Shown here one piece after another: positions 8,539 through 18,174 of a DNA stretch of 34,266 nucleotides. The translations under genes were made by a program, and so were the position numbers. The stretch is from an uncultured Solobacterium sp. (GTDB lineage: Bacteria > Bacillota_I > Bacilli_A > Erysipelotrichales > Erysipelotrichaceae), in assembly GCA_900543035.1 (NCBI GenBank), contig UQPV01000028.1, positions 1 to 34,266 of the forward strand. Direction: 5' to 3'. The stretch's first letter is position 1. Every line of letters starts with the position of its first letter. The notes below the pieces were generated by a model, which did not search any database, was not told the DNA's origin, and saw only the letters and a list, made by a program, of their open reading frames with translations.

Positions 8539-8595
8539 TTTCCGTCACATCATCTTTCCATCCTCATCTCTTCAGACATATCCTGATCTTGTCTC

Positions 8596-8604
8596 ATTAT
8601 AGCA
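8596..8604 (-). promoter_or_regulatory. extended -10 promoter of the binding protein-kinase-regulator operon
   Basis: The minus strand reads TGCTATAAT, a perfect -10 with the extended TG motif. The -35 region is weak, as is common with extended -10 promoters. It is about 43 bases before the ATG at 8553. Confidence 0.65.
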
Positions 8605-8642
8605 TATCGCATCAAACATGGTCACAACTGCATTCATCGGGA

Positions 8643-8671
8643 TGGAAAGCAACGGTAAAATCCGGTATAAT
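8643..8671 (+). promoter_or_regulatory. promoter of the thioesterase gene
   Basis: TGGAAA (8643-8648), 17 bases, TATAAT (8666-8671). It is divergent from, and about 40 bases away from, the promoter of the two-component operon. Confidence 0.65.
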
Positions 8672-8688
8672 ACAGATGAAATGAGGCG

Positions 8689-9144
8689 ATGATTTTGGAA
8701 AATGAAACGATGGAACAGCTGAAAGAGCGGCTCAACAGCTCTTCGAAATATCTGCAGAGCAATGACATGCGCGTCATCGACGTCCATGAAGGATATGCCA
8801 AGGTGGAGATGATCATCGATGAACAGATCCTCAACGGACATGGCTTCGTCCATGGCGGCGCTTTGTTCTCTCTGGGCGATACGGCTGCCGGCGCGGCCAG
8901 CTTCGCGACCGGAAGAGACAGCGTCACGCTGTCCGCTTCTATCAATTACATCAAACCGGGCATCGGCGGAAAGCTGATCGCAATTGCCCAGGAAATCTCC
9001 CGCGGCCGCACGACCGGCGTCTATGAGATCTTCATCTTCAACGACAAGGAGGTCCTGCTCTGCCGCGCGACGTTTACCATGTTCTTCCTGGATCAGGACC
9101 GCTATCACAAGAAGAAGCAAGACGCGCCCAAGGCAGAGGGATAA
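8689..9144 (+). CDS. hotdog-fold thioesterase, PaaI family
   Basis: A protein of up to 151 residues with the single hotdog domain of PaaI/YdiI-type acyl-CoA thioesterases. The signature NGHGFVHGGALFSLGDTAAGAAS covers the central helix; the NG and GG turns and the Asp are in the usual places. Such enzymes hydrolyse acyl- or aryl-CoA thioesters in the cytoplasm; the substrate is unknown. Start is uncertain: ATG at 8689 is only 2 bases from GAGG, whereas TTG at 8695 is 8 bases away and ATG at 8710 would also leave the domain intact. Two genes of unknown function follow in the same direction before the next terminator, so it may be the first gene of a three-gene unit. Confidence 0.85.
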   Translation: MILENETMEQLKERLNSSSKYLQSNDMRVIDVHEGYAKVEMIIDEQILNGHGFVHGGALFSLGDTAAGAASFATGRDSVTLSASINYIKPGIGGKLIAIAQEISRGRTTGVYEIFIFNDKEVLLCRATFTMFFLDQDRYHKKKQDAPKAEG

Positions 9145-9224
9145 ACAGCTCCAGCTTGTCTCATTCATCATCCGTAAATATGTCAGGCCGTCAATGGCGG
9201 CACTTATTTATCGGAGGAGGAGAA

Positions 9225-9860
9225 ATGAATGTGCAAGAACAAGAAAACGACGAACTGCAGCTGGAAGAACAAGCGAGAGAACGGATCAAGCAACAGTACT
9301 ATGGAAAGAAGCAACTGCTCATCTATGATGACCGGTTCGTCAACTTTGATCCGGACAGCAAAAATGACATCGTCGGCGGGGAAAAGCTCACCTATGACGA
9401 GTATATCGACATCCAGATGCGTTCCCCAAACGACAAGGGATCGCTGTTCATCTGCGCCATCTATACGCCGATCAGCGATTTTTACGGCACGATCGCAAGG
9501 CGCAGCAAGGACAAGAAACGGATCTGTTTCAACCGCATCTTCTTCGCCTATATGTATCCGGATGGGATGACGGCCGATGCCGTCGAAGATCACGTCTGGA
9601 TGGATGGGGCAGACTTTGCCTCGTTTGCGGTCGGTGACAGCGTCAGCTTCTATGCGGAAGTCTACCGCTATCTGAAGACCGGAAACGGCAAGCAGCTCGC
9701 TTTCGGCCTGCGCAGCCCATGCGGCATCCGCAGATGCGCGCCTTATGCACTGCCGAGCGAAAAGGAGCTTCGCGCACAGCGGATGGAGCTCTCCTGCTGT
9801 GACAACTGTTACCTGGGCGACTGCTGCAGCCGAGTGTCCTGCATGCTGAACAGGAGGTGA
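9225..9860 (+). CDS. unknown protein with a cysteine-rich C-terminus
   Basis: A 211-residue soluble protein that I do not recognise. The start at 9225 follows a strong GGAGGAGGAG box; an upstream in-frame start at 9156 lacks one. The N-terminal 25 residues are acidic and Glu/Gln-rich. Around residues 140-175 the pattern GDSVSFYAEVYRY...G...FGLRSPCGIR resembles an OB-type beta barrel (inference from hydrophobic alternation only). The last 40 residues carry eight cysteines arranged C-x4-C, then CC-x2-C-x4-CC-x4-C, which would suit a metal centre. There is no signal peptide, so disulfides are less likely. The stop overlaps the ribosome binding site of the downstream lipoprotein gene, implying coupled translation. 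Confidence 0.75.
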   Translation: MNVQEQENDELQLEEQARERIKQQYYGKKQLLIYDDRFVNFDPDSKNDIVGGEKLTYDEYIDIQMRSPNDKGSLFICAIYTPISDFYGTIARRSKDKKRICFNRIFFAYMYPDGMTADAVEDHVWMDGADFASFAVGDSVSFYAEVYRYLKTGNGKQLAFGLRSPCGIRRCAPYALPSEKELRAQRMELSCCDNCYLGDCCSRVSCMLNRR

Positions 9861-9865
9861 TCCGT

Positions 9866-10636
9866 GTGAAACGATGGTCTGCTTTCCTGACATGCTTGCT
9901 GATGGTTGCGCTTTGCGCCTGTGCGCCCAGCCGGGCGGAAACGCTGGAAGACTGGTCCTTCCAATACGATGAGACGAGCGAGACCTACAGCCTGTTCTTC
10001 GCGCTCTGCGACAGCGCCGGCAGAAACATCAGCGCCGATGCGCAGGTGGATGTCCGCATCGTCAACGGCGATGAGGAAACGGTCTACACCGGCTCACACG
10101 ACATCCACGCAGAAGATTTCGGCCTATACACGAACCAGAGCGAAGGAGAACGGCTTTTGGCCAATGTGAAGATCCCCGCGTCTGACATCAGTCAGGGGAC
10201 ATCGTCGGAAGGAACGGTGTTCTTCACCGTCAGCGGCTCATCCTTTGCCTTTGACGAATGCAGCATCGAGATCCTGGACGATCTGCCGCTGAAAGCGATC
10301 GATATCCGGACCGATCAGCTGCCCGTCGAGCTGAACATTCAGGACTACGGCAGCGCATCTCATTCGACGATCCGGATCGATGAGGTCAGCGTCATCCAGG
10401 ACGAATATCTGCCAGATCAAGCGGTGATCGTGCTGCAGGGCGAAAAGATCCGCGGCAGCGGGACATACGACAGCTTTGACTACAAGCTCTACGACAGTGA
10501 TGAGCAGCTGGTGGACAATGGCATCGTGATGCTCAGCGGACTGAGCGAAGGAGAGCGTTTTGAGGATGATTCCCTCATGCTCTTCGGCCTTGTTCCAGGC
10601 GAACGCTATACGCTGCGTTTTGTCGGACGCAGCTGA
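9866..10636 (+). CDS. unknown secreted lipoprotein
   Basis: A 256-residue putative lipoprotein. The start is GTG at 9866, 8 bases after AGGAGG (9852-9857); the GTG at 9857 lies in that box itself. Residues 1-20 form a signal peptide with basic MKRW, a hydrophobic core and a lipobox LCAC. The rest is acidic, rich in Ser, Asp and Glu, and looks all-beta, ending in a segment like a fibronectin-type strand (LVPGERYTLRF). I do not recognise a family. It sits 5 bases after the stop of the cysteine-rich protein gene and the unit ends at the terminator at 10651. Confidence 0.75.
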   Translation: MKRWSAFLTCLLMVALCACAPSRAETLEDWSFQYDETSETYSLFFALCDSAGRNISADAQVDVRIVNGDEETVYTGSHDIHAEDFGLYTNQSEGERLLANVKIPASDISQGTSSEGTVFFTVSGSSFAFDECSIEILDDLPLKAIDIRTDQLPVELNIQDYGSASHSTIRIDEVSVIQDEYLPDQAVIVLQGEKIRGSGTYDSFDYKLYDSDEQLVDNGIVMLSGLSEGERFEDDSLMLFGLVPGERYTLRFVGRS

Positions 10637-10650
10637 TATGAACGACACAC

Positions 10651-10674
10651 AGCGGGAGCGCATCCCGCTTTTTT
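10651..10674 (+). terminator. terminator after the lipoprotein gene
   Basis: AGCGGGA/TCCCGCT stem with a 5-base loop followed by six T. A classic intrinsic terminator 14 bases after the stop. Confidence 0.92.
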
Positions 10675-10710
10675 CATGACTGCTTTCCACTGATGTTCAA
10701 GCACACGACA

Positions 10711-10745
10711 AAAATGAGGATGCACCAAACTGGCATCCTCATTTT
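10711..10745 (-). terminator. terminator of the heat-shock operon
   Basis: Stem AAAATGAGGATGC/GCATCCTCATTTT with a 9-base loop; on the minus strand the 3' arm ends in TTTTTG. It lies 5 bases after the dnaJ stop. The symmetry means it could also act on the plus strand. Confidence 0.9.
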
Positions 10746-10750
10746 CTTGA

Positions 10751-11866
10751 TCATTTAAATGCGCGCTTGAACCGCTCGAAAGGAGAGTCATAGCCCTTCT
10801 TGCTGCGGATCTTTTCATAGAGCTCCCGCTCCTCATGATTGAGCTTGGTCGGGATCTCGATCTGCACTTCGACATACTCATCGCCCTGGCTGCGCGCGGA
10901 CTTTACGCCCTTGCCCTTCAGGCGGAACTTGGTGCCATGCTGCGTGCCGGCCGGGATGCTCAGCGAGACATCGCCGTATACCGTAGGCACATCCACCTTG
11001 CAGCCTAGCGTCGCGTCGATCGCGCTCACCGGCACGCTGATGTGGATGTCGTTGCCCTCGCGCTGGAAGACCTTATGCGGCGTGACCAGGATCTCGATAT
11101 ACAGGTCGCCGTTCGGTCCGCCGTTGATGCCGCGCTCGCCCTTTCCGCTGACGCGGACCTGCTGGCCGCTCTGGATGCCGGCCGGGATCTTGATGTCCAG
11201 CTTGACGCGCTTATGCTCATAGCCGCGTCCGCCGCACTTGGTGCATTTGCGGCTGATCTTCTTACCGGTCCCGCCGCACTCCGGACATACGCTTTGCTGC
11301 TGCACGACGCCGAACATCGTCCTCGACTGCGTCGTCACATAGCCGGTGCCGTTGCATCGCGAGCAGGTGTGGATGTCGCTGGAGCTGTATGCGCCGCTGC
11401 CGCCGCATTCCTTACACTGCTCATCCACATCGATGTTGATGGTCTCGGTCTTGCCGAAGATCGCATCCATGAAATCGATGCGCATCTGCATGAAGCGGTC
11501 ATTTCCCTTGCGGGGACCATTGTTCGCCCGTCTGCTTCCGCCGCCGAAACCGCCGCCGAAGAAGGAGCCAAAAATATCATCGAAACCGCCGAAGCCTGAG
11601 AAATCAGCGCCGCCCTGTCCGAATCCGCCAAAGCCGCCGCCTTCCATGCCGGCGTGGCCGAACTGGTCATAGGCCGCCTTTTTCTGCGGATCGCTGAGGA
11701 CCTCATACGCCTCGTTGACTTCCTTGAACTTCTCTTCCGCTCCAGGCTCCTTATTGATGTCCGGGTGATATTTCTTGGCCATTTTACGATATGCTCGCTT
11801 GATTTCCTCGTCGCTCGCCCCTTTGCTCAGGCCGAGGACCTCATAATAATCCCGTTTTTCGCTCAT
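10751..11866 (-). CDS. dnaJ: chaperone DnaJ (Hsp40)
   Basis: A 371-residue co-chaperone that delivers clients to DnaK and stimulates its ATPase. The J domain has HPD at 34-36. A Gly/Phe-rich region follows, then four CxxCxGxG zinc repeats ([32 protein letters not shown]) and the C-terminal substrate-binding domains. The start at 11866 is 8 bases after AGAGAGG; the upstream in-frame GTG at 11875 overlaps that box. The stretch of about 170 bases between dnaK and dnaJ contains a hairpin and a good internal promoter, so dnaJ can be made independently of the operon. Confidence 0.97.
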   Translation of the reverse strand: MSEKRDYYEVLGLSKGASDEEIKRAYRKMAKKYHPDINKEPGAEEKFKEVNEAYEVLSDPQKKAAYDQFGHAGMEGGGFGGFGQGGADFSGFGGFDDIFGSFFGGGFGGGSRRANNGPRKGNDRFMQMRIDFMDAIFGKTETINIDVDEQCKECGGSGAYSSSDIHTCSRCNGTGYVTTQSRTMFGVVQQQSVCPECGGTGKKISRKCTKCGGRGYEHKRVKLDIKIPAGIQSGQQVRVSGKGERGINGGPNGDLYIEILVTPHKVFQREGNDIHISVPVSAIDATLGCKVDVPTVYGDVSLSIPAGTQHGTKFRLKGKGVKSARSQGDEYVEVQIEIPTKLNHEERELYEKIRSKKGYDSPFERFKRAFK

Positions 11867-11949
11867 CTGGCTCACCTCTCTATTGCATGCTGCAGCTCAC
11901 CCTGACTCAGTACAGTCTGCCCGGTATGTGCAGGGATCTGCATTGTTTT

Positions 11950-11978
11950 AGGATAACAGGTAAATGACTGCTTTGCAA
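11950..11978 (-). promoter_or_regulatory. internal promoter for dnaJ
   Basis: On the minus strand TTGCAA (11973-11978), 17 bases, TATCCT (11950-11955), preceded by an extended TG. It gives a leader of about 75 bases before dnaJ. No CIRCE element is visible here. Confidence 0.65.
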
Positions 11979-11994
11979 CCCTGTCTTTTACAAA

Positions 11995-12028
11995 TTACAA
12001 AACCTAGCGCAAGCACTAGGAATTGTAA
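11995..12028 (-). terminator. dnaK-dnaJ intergenic hairpin, probable attenuator
   Basis: TTACAA/TTGTAA and CCTAG/CTAGG arms separated by AA:AA form an interrupted 11-bp inverted repeat around an 8-base centre that contains a GCAA tetraloop. On the minus strand the stem is followed by TTTTG and, further on, TTTG. It lies 10 bases after the dnaK stop and could partly terminate or protect the upstream mRNA. Confidence 0.6.
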
Positions 12029-12037
12029 TGATCTGGT

Positions 12038-13870
<1,833 letters not shown>

Positions 13871-14503
13871 TTACTCGCTCACTTTGACCAGCGCTGCTCT
13901 CAGCACGCGGTCCTTCAACATATATCCTTTCTGCAGCACTTCGACGACGATCCCGCTTTCCACGCCTTCCACCGGCTCCTGCATCAGCGCCTGGTGATAG
14001 TTGTGGTCAAACGGCTTGTTCAGTGCCTCGATCTCTTTCACGCCTTCTTTTTCCAGGATGGCCACCAGCTGGTTGTGGATCATCTCAAAGCCCTTGACAT
14101 AATTCTGGATATGCTCATCCTCGCTGGGCACCGCCAGCGCCCGCTCCATGGAATCCAGGATCGGCAGCAGCTCCAGCGCAAAGCTCTGGATGCGGTATTT
14201 CCTGGTCGTTTCGGCCTCCGCATGCAGACGCTTCTTCAGGTTTTCCGTGTCCGCATACGCCTTGTAATACGCGTTCTTCTGATCGGCAAGCGCCTGTTCC
14301 AGCTCAGCGATCTTCGCTTCCAGCTCCGCCGTGCGATCTTTCTTGAACAGCTTTTTCTCTTTGCGCGGCTTCTTGTCCGCTTCAGCAGCTTCCTCCTGCT
14401 CTGTCTCTGTATCCGCTTCGCTCTGCTTCAGCGCCTCTTCCTGATCCGGCGCTTCCGGCGTCTCGTTTTCTTCTTCTCTTACCATTTCCTTTTCATCCTG
14501 CAC
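13871..14503 (-). CDS. grpE: nucleotide exchange factor GrpE
   Basis: A 210-residue GrpE. The first 60 residues are highly charged and Glu-rich, the middle is a long coiled coil (about 60-110) and the C-terminal beta domain carries the family segment QALMQEPVEGVESGIVVEVLQKGY-like region (GYMLKDRVLRAALVKV). It promotes ADP release from DnaK. The start is GTG at 14503, 7 bases after AGGAGG, and this box overlaps the TAG stop of hrcA 11 bases upstream. An in-frame ATG at 14485 is the alternative. Confidence 0.95.
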   Translation of the reverse strand: MQDEKEMVREEENETPEAPDQEEALKQSEADTETEQEEAAEADKKPRKEKKLFKKDRTAELEAKIAELEQALADQKNAYYKAYADTENLKKRLHAEAETTRKYRIQSFALELLPILDSMERALAVPSEDEHIQNYVKGFEMIHNQLVAILEKEGVKEIEALNKPFDHNYHQALMQEPVEGVESGIVVEVLQKGYMLKDRVLRAALVKVSE

Positions 14504-14514
14504 GCGAATCCCTC

Positions 14515-15528
14515 CTATTCTTCTTTTTTGTAAAGATCCTCGATGACCTGACTCATGTACTCCATCAGCGCGACCACCTTGCTGTACTGCATGCGGGTCG
14601 GACCGACGATCATCAGCTGCCCCTCTTCACCATCTGAGATGTGGAACTTGCTGGAGACGACCGCCATGTCGTCCACCTGGATCAGGTCATTGTCGCCGCT
14701 GATCTCGATGGCCACATTGCCCTCGTGATTAGCTAACTGCCGAAACAGCGAGCTGTCCTCCAGCACCTTCATGACCTCACGCAGCTTGTTGATGTCCGCA
14801 TATTCAGGCTGATACAGCATGTTGTTCTGTCCGCTGCAGTAGACCTTGTCGCTGGCAAATTTCATGAAGGCGGAAACAAACGCTTCAAACAGCACTTCAT
14901 GTCTGGCCACCTGCGCGGCCAGCAGCGGTTCGATCTCCTGCATCTTGTCGACGACATCCTTGATCGGCGTGCCGCTCAGCTTATCATTGAGCAGATCACA
15001 GCAGGTCTTGATATCCTTGACGCTCACATCGGTGTCGAAATGAAAAGTCTTGTTTTCCGTATGCCCGTGGTCGGTGATGAAGATCGCCACGGCGCTGCGG
15101 CTGGAGATCGGGATCAGCTGGATATGCTGCAGAAGCTGGTACTTGCTCTCCGGCCCTAATGCGACCGAAGTCAGGTTCGTCATCTGCGAAAGGATGTCAC
15201 AGCTTTTCTGCACGACTTCCTCCATCGAATAATGACGCTCGCTGAATACCTTCTGCAGCGAATACTTCACTTCGCTGTCCAGCTGTCTCTCCATCAAGTG
15301 CTCCACATAGAACCGATACCCTTTGTGACTTGGAATGCGGCCGCTGGACGTATGTGTCTTCTCCAGCAGGCCGGCTTCCTCCAGTGCCGCCATCTCATTG
15401 CGAATCGTCGCGCTGGAGCACTGGAAGTCCAGAAGGTTCATCAGCGTCTTGGAGCCGACCGGTTCAGCAGTTCGTGTGAATTCATCCACGATCGCCTTGA
15501 AAATTGCTATCTGCCGTTCTGTCAGCAT
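14515..15528 (-). CDS. hrcA: heat-inducible transcription repressor HrcA
   Basis: A 337-residue repressor of class I heat-shock genes, which binds CIRCE elements and needs GroEL for activity in known cases. The N-terminal winged helix reads LTERQIAIFKAIVDEF...EPVGSKTL, followed by SSATIRNEMAALEEAGLLEKTHTSSGRIPS-type recognition residues (given in part), then a GAF-like effector domain. The start at 15528 is 8 bases after GGGAG; the in-frame codon at 15552 lies further into the leader without a good site. It is the first gene of hrcA-grpE-dnaK-dnaJ and, through the CIRCE element over its promoter, represses its own operon. Confidence 0.96.
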   Translation of the reverse strand: MLTERQIAIFKAIVDEFTRTAEPVGSKTLMNLLDFQCSSATIRNEMAALEEAGLLEKTHTSSGRIPSHKGYRFYVEHLMERQLDSEVKYSLQKVFSERHYSMEEVVQKSCDILSQMTNLTSVALGPESKYQLLQHIQLIPISSRSAVAIFITDHGHTENKTFHFDTDVSVKDIKTCCDLLNDKLSGTPIKDVVDKMQEIEPLLAAQVARHEVLFEAFVSAFMKFASDKVYCSGQNNMLYQPEYADINKLREVMKVLEDSSLFRQLANHEGNVAIEISGDNDLIQVDDMAVVSSKFHISDGEEGQLMIVGPTRMQYSKVVALMEYMSQVIEDLYKKEE

Positions 15529-15573
15529 CCCGCTCACTCCCTTCTCTGGCACTCATCCCTAACGTCTGCTAAC

Positions 15574-15602
15574 AGTATATGCCAAATCCTTAGCACTGTC
15601 AA
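15574..15602 (-). promoter_or_regulatory. hrcA operon promoter
   Basis: On the minus strand TTGACA (15597-15602), 17 bases, TATACT (15574-15579). A near-perfect sigma-A-type promoter whose -35 box lies in the CIRCE element. Confidence 0.9.
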
Positions 15603-15616
15603 GTATTGAGTGCTAA
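15590..15616. promoter_or_regulatory. CIRCE operator (HrcA binding site)
   Basis: TTAGCACTG, 9 bases, GAGTGCTAA. The consensus is TTAGCACTC-N9-GAGTGCTAA, so 17 of 18 arm positions match; the single mismatch is the innermost base of the left arm (15598). The element covers the -35 box and upstream spacer edge of the hrcA promoter. Confidence 0.95.
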
Positions 15617-15651
15617 ATTTTTCATCATTTTTTCCATGCGGCAATAGAAAA

Positions 15652-15673
15652 GCAGCCGGCAGATACCGGCCGC
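15652..15673 (-). terminator. terminator after the P-type ATPase gene
   Basis: GCAGCCGG/CCGGCCGC stem with one mismatch and a 6-base loop, followed by TTTTCT on the minus strand, 29 bases after the ATPase stop and just before the hrcA promoter region. Confidence 0.7.
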
Positions 15674-15701
15674 TCAAGATCATCAGCGGATCAAAATCAG
15701 C

Positions 15702-17987
15702 TTACGCTTTGCGCCGCAGCAGCAGCCAGACGAGCAGCTCCATCGCCAGCGCACTGATCAGCACCCACGGCAGCAGGAAGGAGACCTGCGCGGTGTTGGT
15801 GAGCTGCAGCAGCGATGGGAAGAGGATGACGGCCGCAAAGAAGCCGGCGATCATCAGCACGCATACCACAAAGCGCAGCACGTTCATCGGCCGCAGTGAG
15901 AGGATGACCGAAAGCATCGAGAGCAGGGCCACGATGAAGTACAGCGTGCTCTGCCAGCCGTCTGCCGGCAGCGAGAGCCAGGCGGTGATGCCCATGAGCA
16001 CGAGCATGCTCCAGACGACCGCGGCGGCCGGCGGAAGCGCACGCTTGAGCACGGTAGGCAGGAAGCGTCCCTTCACCTTGGCCGGATCCGGCTCCAGCAT
16101 CGTCAGGAAAGAAGGCATCGCCTCGATCATGAGGTCGATGAGCGTCACCTGGATCGGGATGAACGGGAACGGCATGTTCAGGATGACACACAGCAAAGAG
16201 ACAGCGACCGAATACAGCGTCTTGATGAAGAAGATGCCGGCCACGCGCGTCACGTTGTTGACCACGCGGCGTCCCTCCAGCAGCACGTCCGGAAGCTGTC
16301 CGAAATCCGATTCCAGCAGGACGACCTGCGACATCTGCTTGACGGCGTCGCTGCCTGCCGCGACAGCGATGCTGCAGTCTGCCTGCTGCAGCGCCAGCAT
16401 GTCATTGACACCGTCTCCCGTCATGGCCACCGTATGTCCGCCCTGCTGCAGCATGGCCACGATCTGCTTCTTCTGCTTCGGCGTCACCCGGCCGAAGACG
16501 GAATGGCGGTCGACGAAATCGGCGTCGATCTGCTCATCGCTGACATGGGACATGTCCACACACTGCGCATGATCGTGAAAGCCCGCCTTGCGCGCGATGG
16601 CAGACACCGCGCGGACATGGTCACCGGAAATGATCTTGATGTCCACGCCCTCATTGCGGAAATAATCGAGCGTCTGATCGACATCCTTGCGCAGGATATC
16701 GCTGAGCACGATGGCAAACAGCGGCTCTGCCTGCGGCATGCCCGACTTTTCAGGCAGCCGATCGCTCTTGGCGAGGATGAGCACCCGGCTGCCTTCTTCC
16801 ATCTCCGCCATCACTTCCTGCGGCAGCTCCTCCATCAGCCGATCCGGCGCGCCCAGCACAAGCGAGCCATAGCCCGCAAACGCCATGGCACCCCACTTGC
16901 GGGCCGAGGAGAACGCGATCTTCGCATCCGGCGCATGCAGATCGGCAGGCTCAGCATAACGGCACAGCGCCTGATACGTCTCATTATTGTCGTCGCTGTG
17001 ATACAGATATGCGCTCCAGTGCTCCAGATCCACCGCGTCGTAATGTCCCAGCGGGATGATCCGCTCCACCTGCATCTTGCCGGTCGTCACCGTCCCGGTC
17101 TTGTCCAGGCAAAGCGTGTCGACATAAGCGAGCGATTCCAGCGAATACAGATTCTGGACGAGCACTTTCTTTCTGGCCAGCTTGGTCGTGCCGGCAGCCA
17201 GCGATACGCTGATGAGCAGCACCAGCCCCTTCGGCAGCATGCCCAGCAGGCCGGCCGCGCTGCCGACCACCGCGTCATATACGCTGACCTGCCGCAGCAG
17301 CAGCGCCTCCAAGAACAGGATGATGCCCAGCGGGATGATCATGACCGTCGTCACCCTGGTGACCTTGCGCATCGCGTCCAGCAGCTGCGAATGCACGCCC
17401 TTGCCGCTGCGGATCTCCGCGGTCACCCGGGAGACATAGTTGTCTTCCCCCACATGGACGACCCGCGCCAGACAGCGTCCGGAGACGATGCTGGCTCCCG
17501 AGAGCAGAGGATCGCCTTCCATTTTGTTCACCGGGTCAGATTCACCGGTCAGCAGCGATTCATTCACTTCGCTCTCTCCCTCGATGACGACACTGTCACA
17601 GCAGATCTGCTGTCCGCTGTCCAGCACCAGCACATCATCGAGCACGACATCCTCGACCGGGATGCTCTGTTCCCGGCCGTCCCGGATCACCTTTGCCTTA
17701 GGGACGATAAGCAGCGAGAGCTCATCCACCATCTTCTTGGCATGCAGCTCCTGCGCGATGCCGATGACGAGGTTGAGCAGGATGATGAGGATGAACACCA
17801 TGTTCGACCATGCGCCGACCAGCGCCAGCGCGATCGCGATCAGAAAATTCAACAGATTGAACAGCGTGAAGATGTTTTCCTTCAATATCTGCGCCGTGCT
17901 TTTGGAAGCGGAAGCAGGCAGGGCGTTTTTCTGCCCGTTCGCTGTCCGTTCCTCCACCTGACGCGAAGTCAGACCTTGTTGTTTCAT
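15702..17987 (-). CDS. P-type cation ATPase, CtpE/Exp7-like
   Basis: A 761-residue P-type ATPase without metal-binding N-terminal domains. It shows TGES at 147-150, the phosphorylated Asp295 in LDKTGT, a nucleotide-binding domain, GDGVND, and about ten membrane segments. The early ENIFTLFNLLN and the helix-4 region GMLPKGLVLL fit the CtpE/Exp7 group, members of which have been linked to calcium homeostasis. The transported ion here is unproven. Position 253 is Lys where relatives usually have Glu (PEGL), which may alter ion binding. The start at 17987 is 6-7 bases after AAGGAG; the in-frame codon at 18020 lacks a site. It is a single-gene unit with its own promoter and a small hairpin in the leader. 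Confidence 0.88.
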   Translation of the reverse strand: MKQQGLTSRQVEERTANGQKNALPASASKSTAQILKENIFTLFNLLNFLIAIALALVGAWSNMVFILIILLNLVIGIAQELHAKKMVDELSLLIVPKAKVIRDGREQSIPVEDVVLDDVLVLDSGQQICCDSVVIEGESEVNESLLTGESDPVNKMEGDPLLSGASIVSGRCLARVVHVGEDNYVSRVTAEIRSGKGVHSQLLDAMRKVTRVTTVMIIPLGIILFLEALLLRQVSVYDAVVGSAAGLLGMLPKGLVLLISVSLAAGTTKLARKKVLVQNLYSLESLAYVDTLCLDKTGTVTTGKMQVERIIPLGHYDAVDLEHWSAYLYHSDDNNETYQALCRYAEPADLHAPDAKIAFSSARKWGAMAFAGYGSLVLGAPDRLMEELPQEVMAEMEEGSRVLILAKSDRLPEKSGMPQAEPLFAIVLSDILRKDVDQTLDYFRNEGVDIKIISGDHVRAVSAIARKAGFHDHAQCVDMSHVSDEQIDADFVDRHSVFGRVTPKQKKQIVAMLQQGGHTVAMTGDGVNDMLALQQADCSIAVAAGSDAVKQMSQVVLLESDFGQLPDVLLEGRRVVNNVTRVAGIFFIKTLYSVAVSLLCVILNMPFPFIPIQVTLIDLMIEAMPSFLTMLEPDPAKVKGRFLPTVLKRALPPAAAVVWSMLVLMGITAWLSLPADGWQSTLYFIVALLSMLSVILSLRPMNVLRFVVCVLMIAGFFAAVILFPSLLQLTNTAQVSFLLPWVLISALAMELLVWLLLRRKA

Positions 17988-18000
17988 GCTAATCTCCTTC

Positions 18001-18016
18001 TGCCGCATGGGCGGCA
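18001..18016 (-). other. small hairpin in the ATPase mRNA leader
   Basis: TGCCGC/GCGGCA with a 4-base loop, ending 4 bases before the AAGGAG ribosome binding site. It could influence translation initiation; no known riboswitch or protein-binding motif is recognised. Confidence 0.4.
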
Positions 18017-18053
18017 TCAAAATCGACCAGGAACGATGCCCTGTATGGCTAAC

Positions 18054-18081
18054 CTTATCACACCGGATTTCGCCATGTCAA
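18054..18081 (-). promoter_or_regulatory. promoter of the P-type ATPase gene
   Basis: On the minus strand a perfect TTGACA (18076-18081), 16 bases, and GATAAG (18054-18059) preceded by TGT, giving an extended -10 pattern. Confidence 0.6.
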
Positions 18082-18127
18082 CCGCCCGCAGGCGATTCAT
18101 CCCCTCACGCACGCTGGCGCGCCGCTC

Positions 18128-18156
18128 TTCTCAGACACGTGTTTCTGCGTTATAAT
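18128..18156 (+). promoter_or_regulatory. promoter of pgeF
   Basis: TTCTCA (18128-18133), 17 bases, TATAAT (18151-18156). The -10 is perfect and lies 18 bases before the start codon region. Confidence 0.6.
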
Positions 18157-18174
18157 GGCGTCAGGAGTGATCAG

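Noticed and set aside
8572..9171. 199-residue minus-strand frame
   Set aside because: It lies antisense to the hotdog thioesterase gene, whose domain and promoter are clear.
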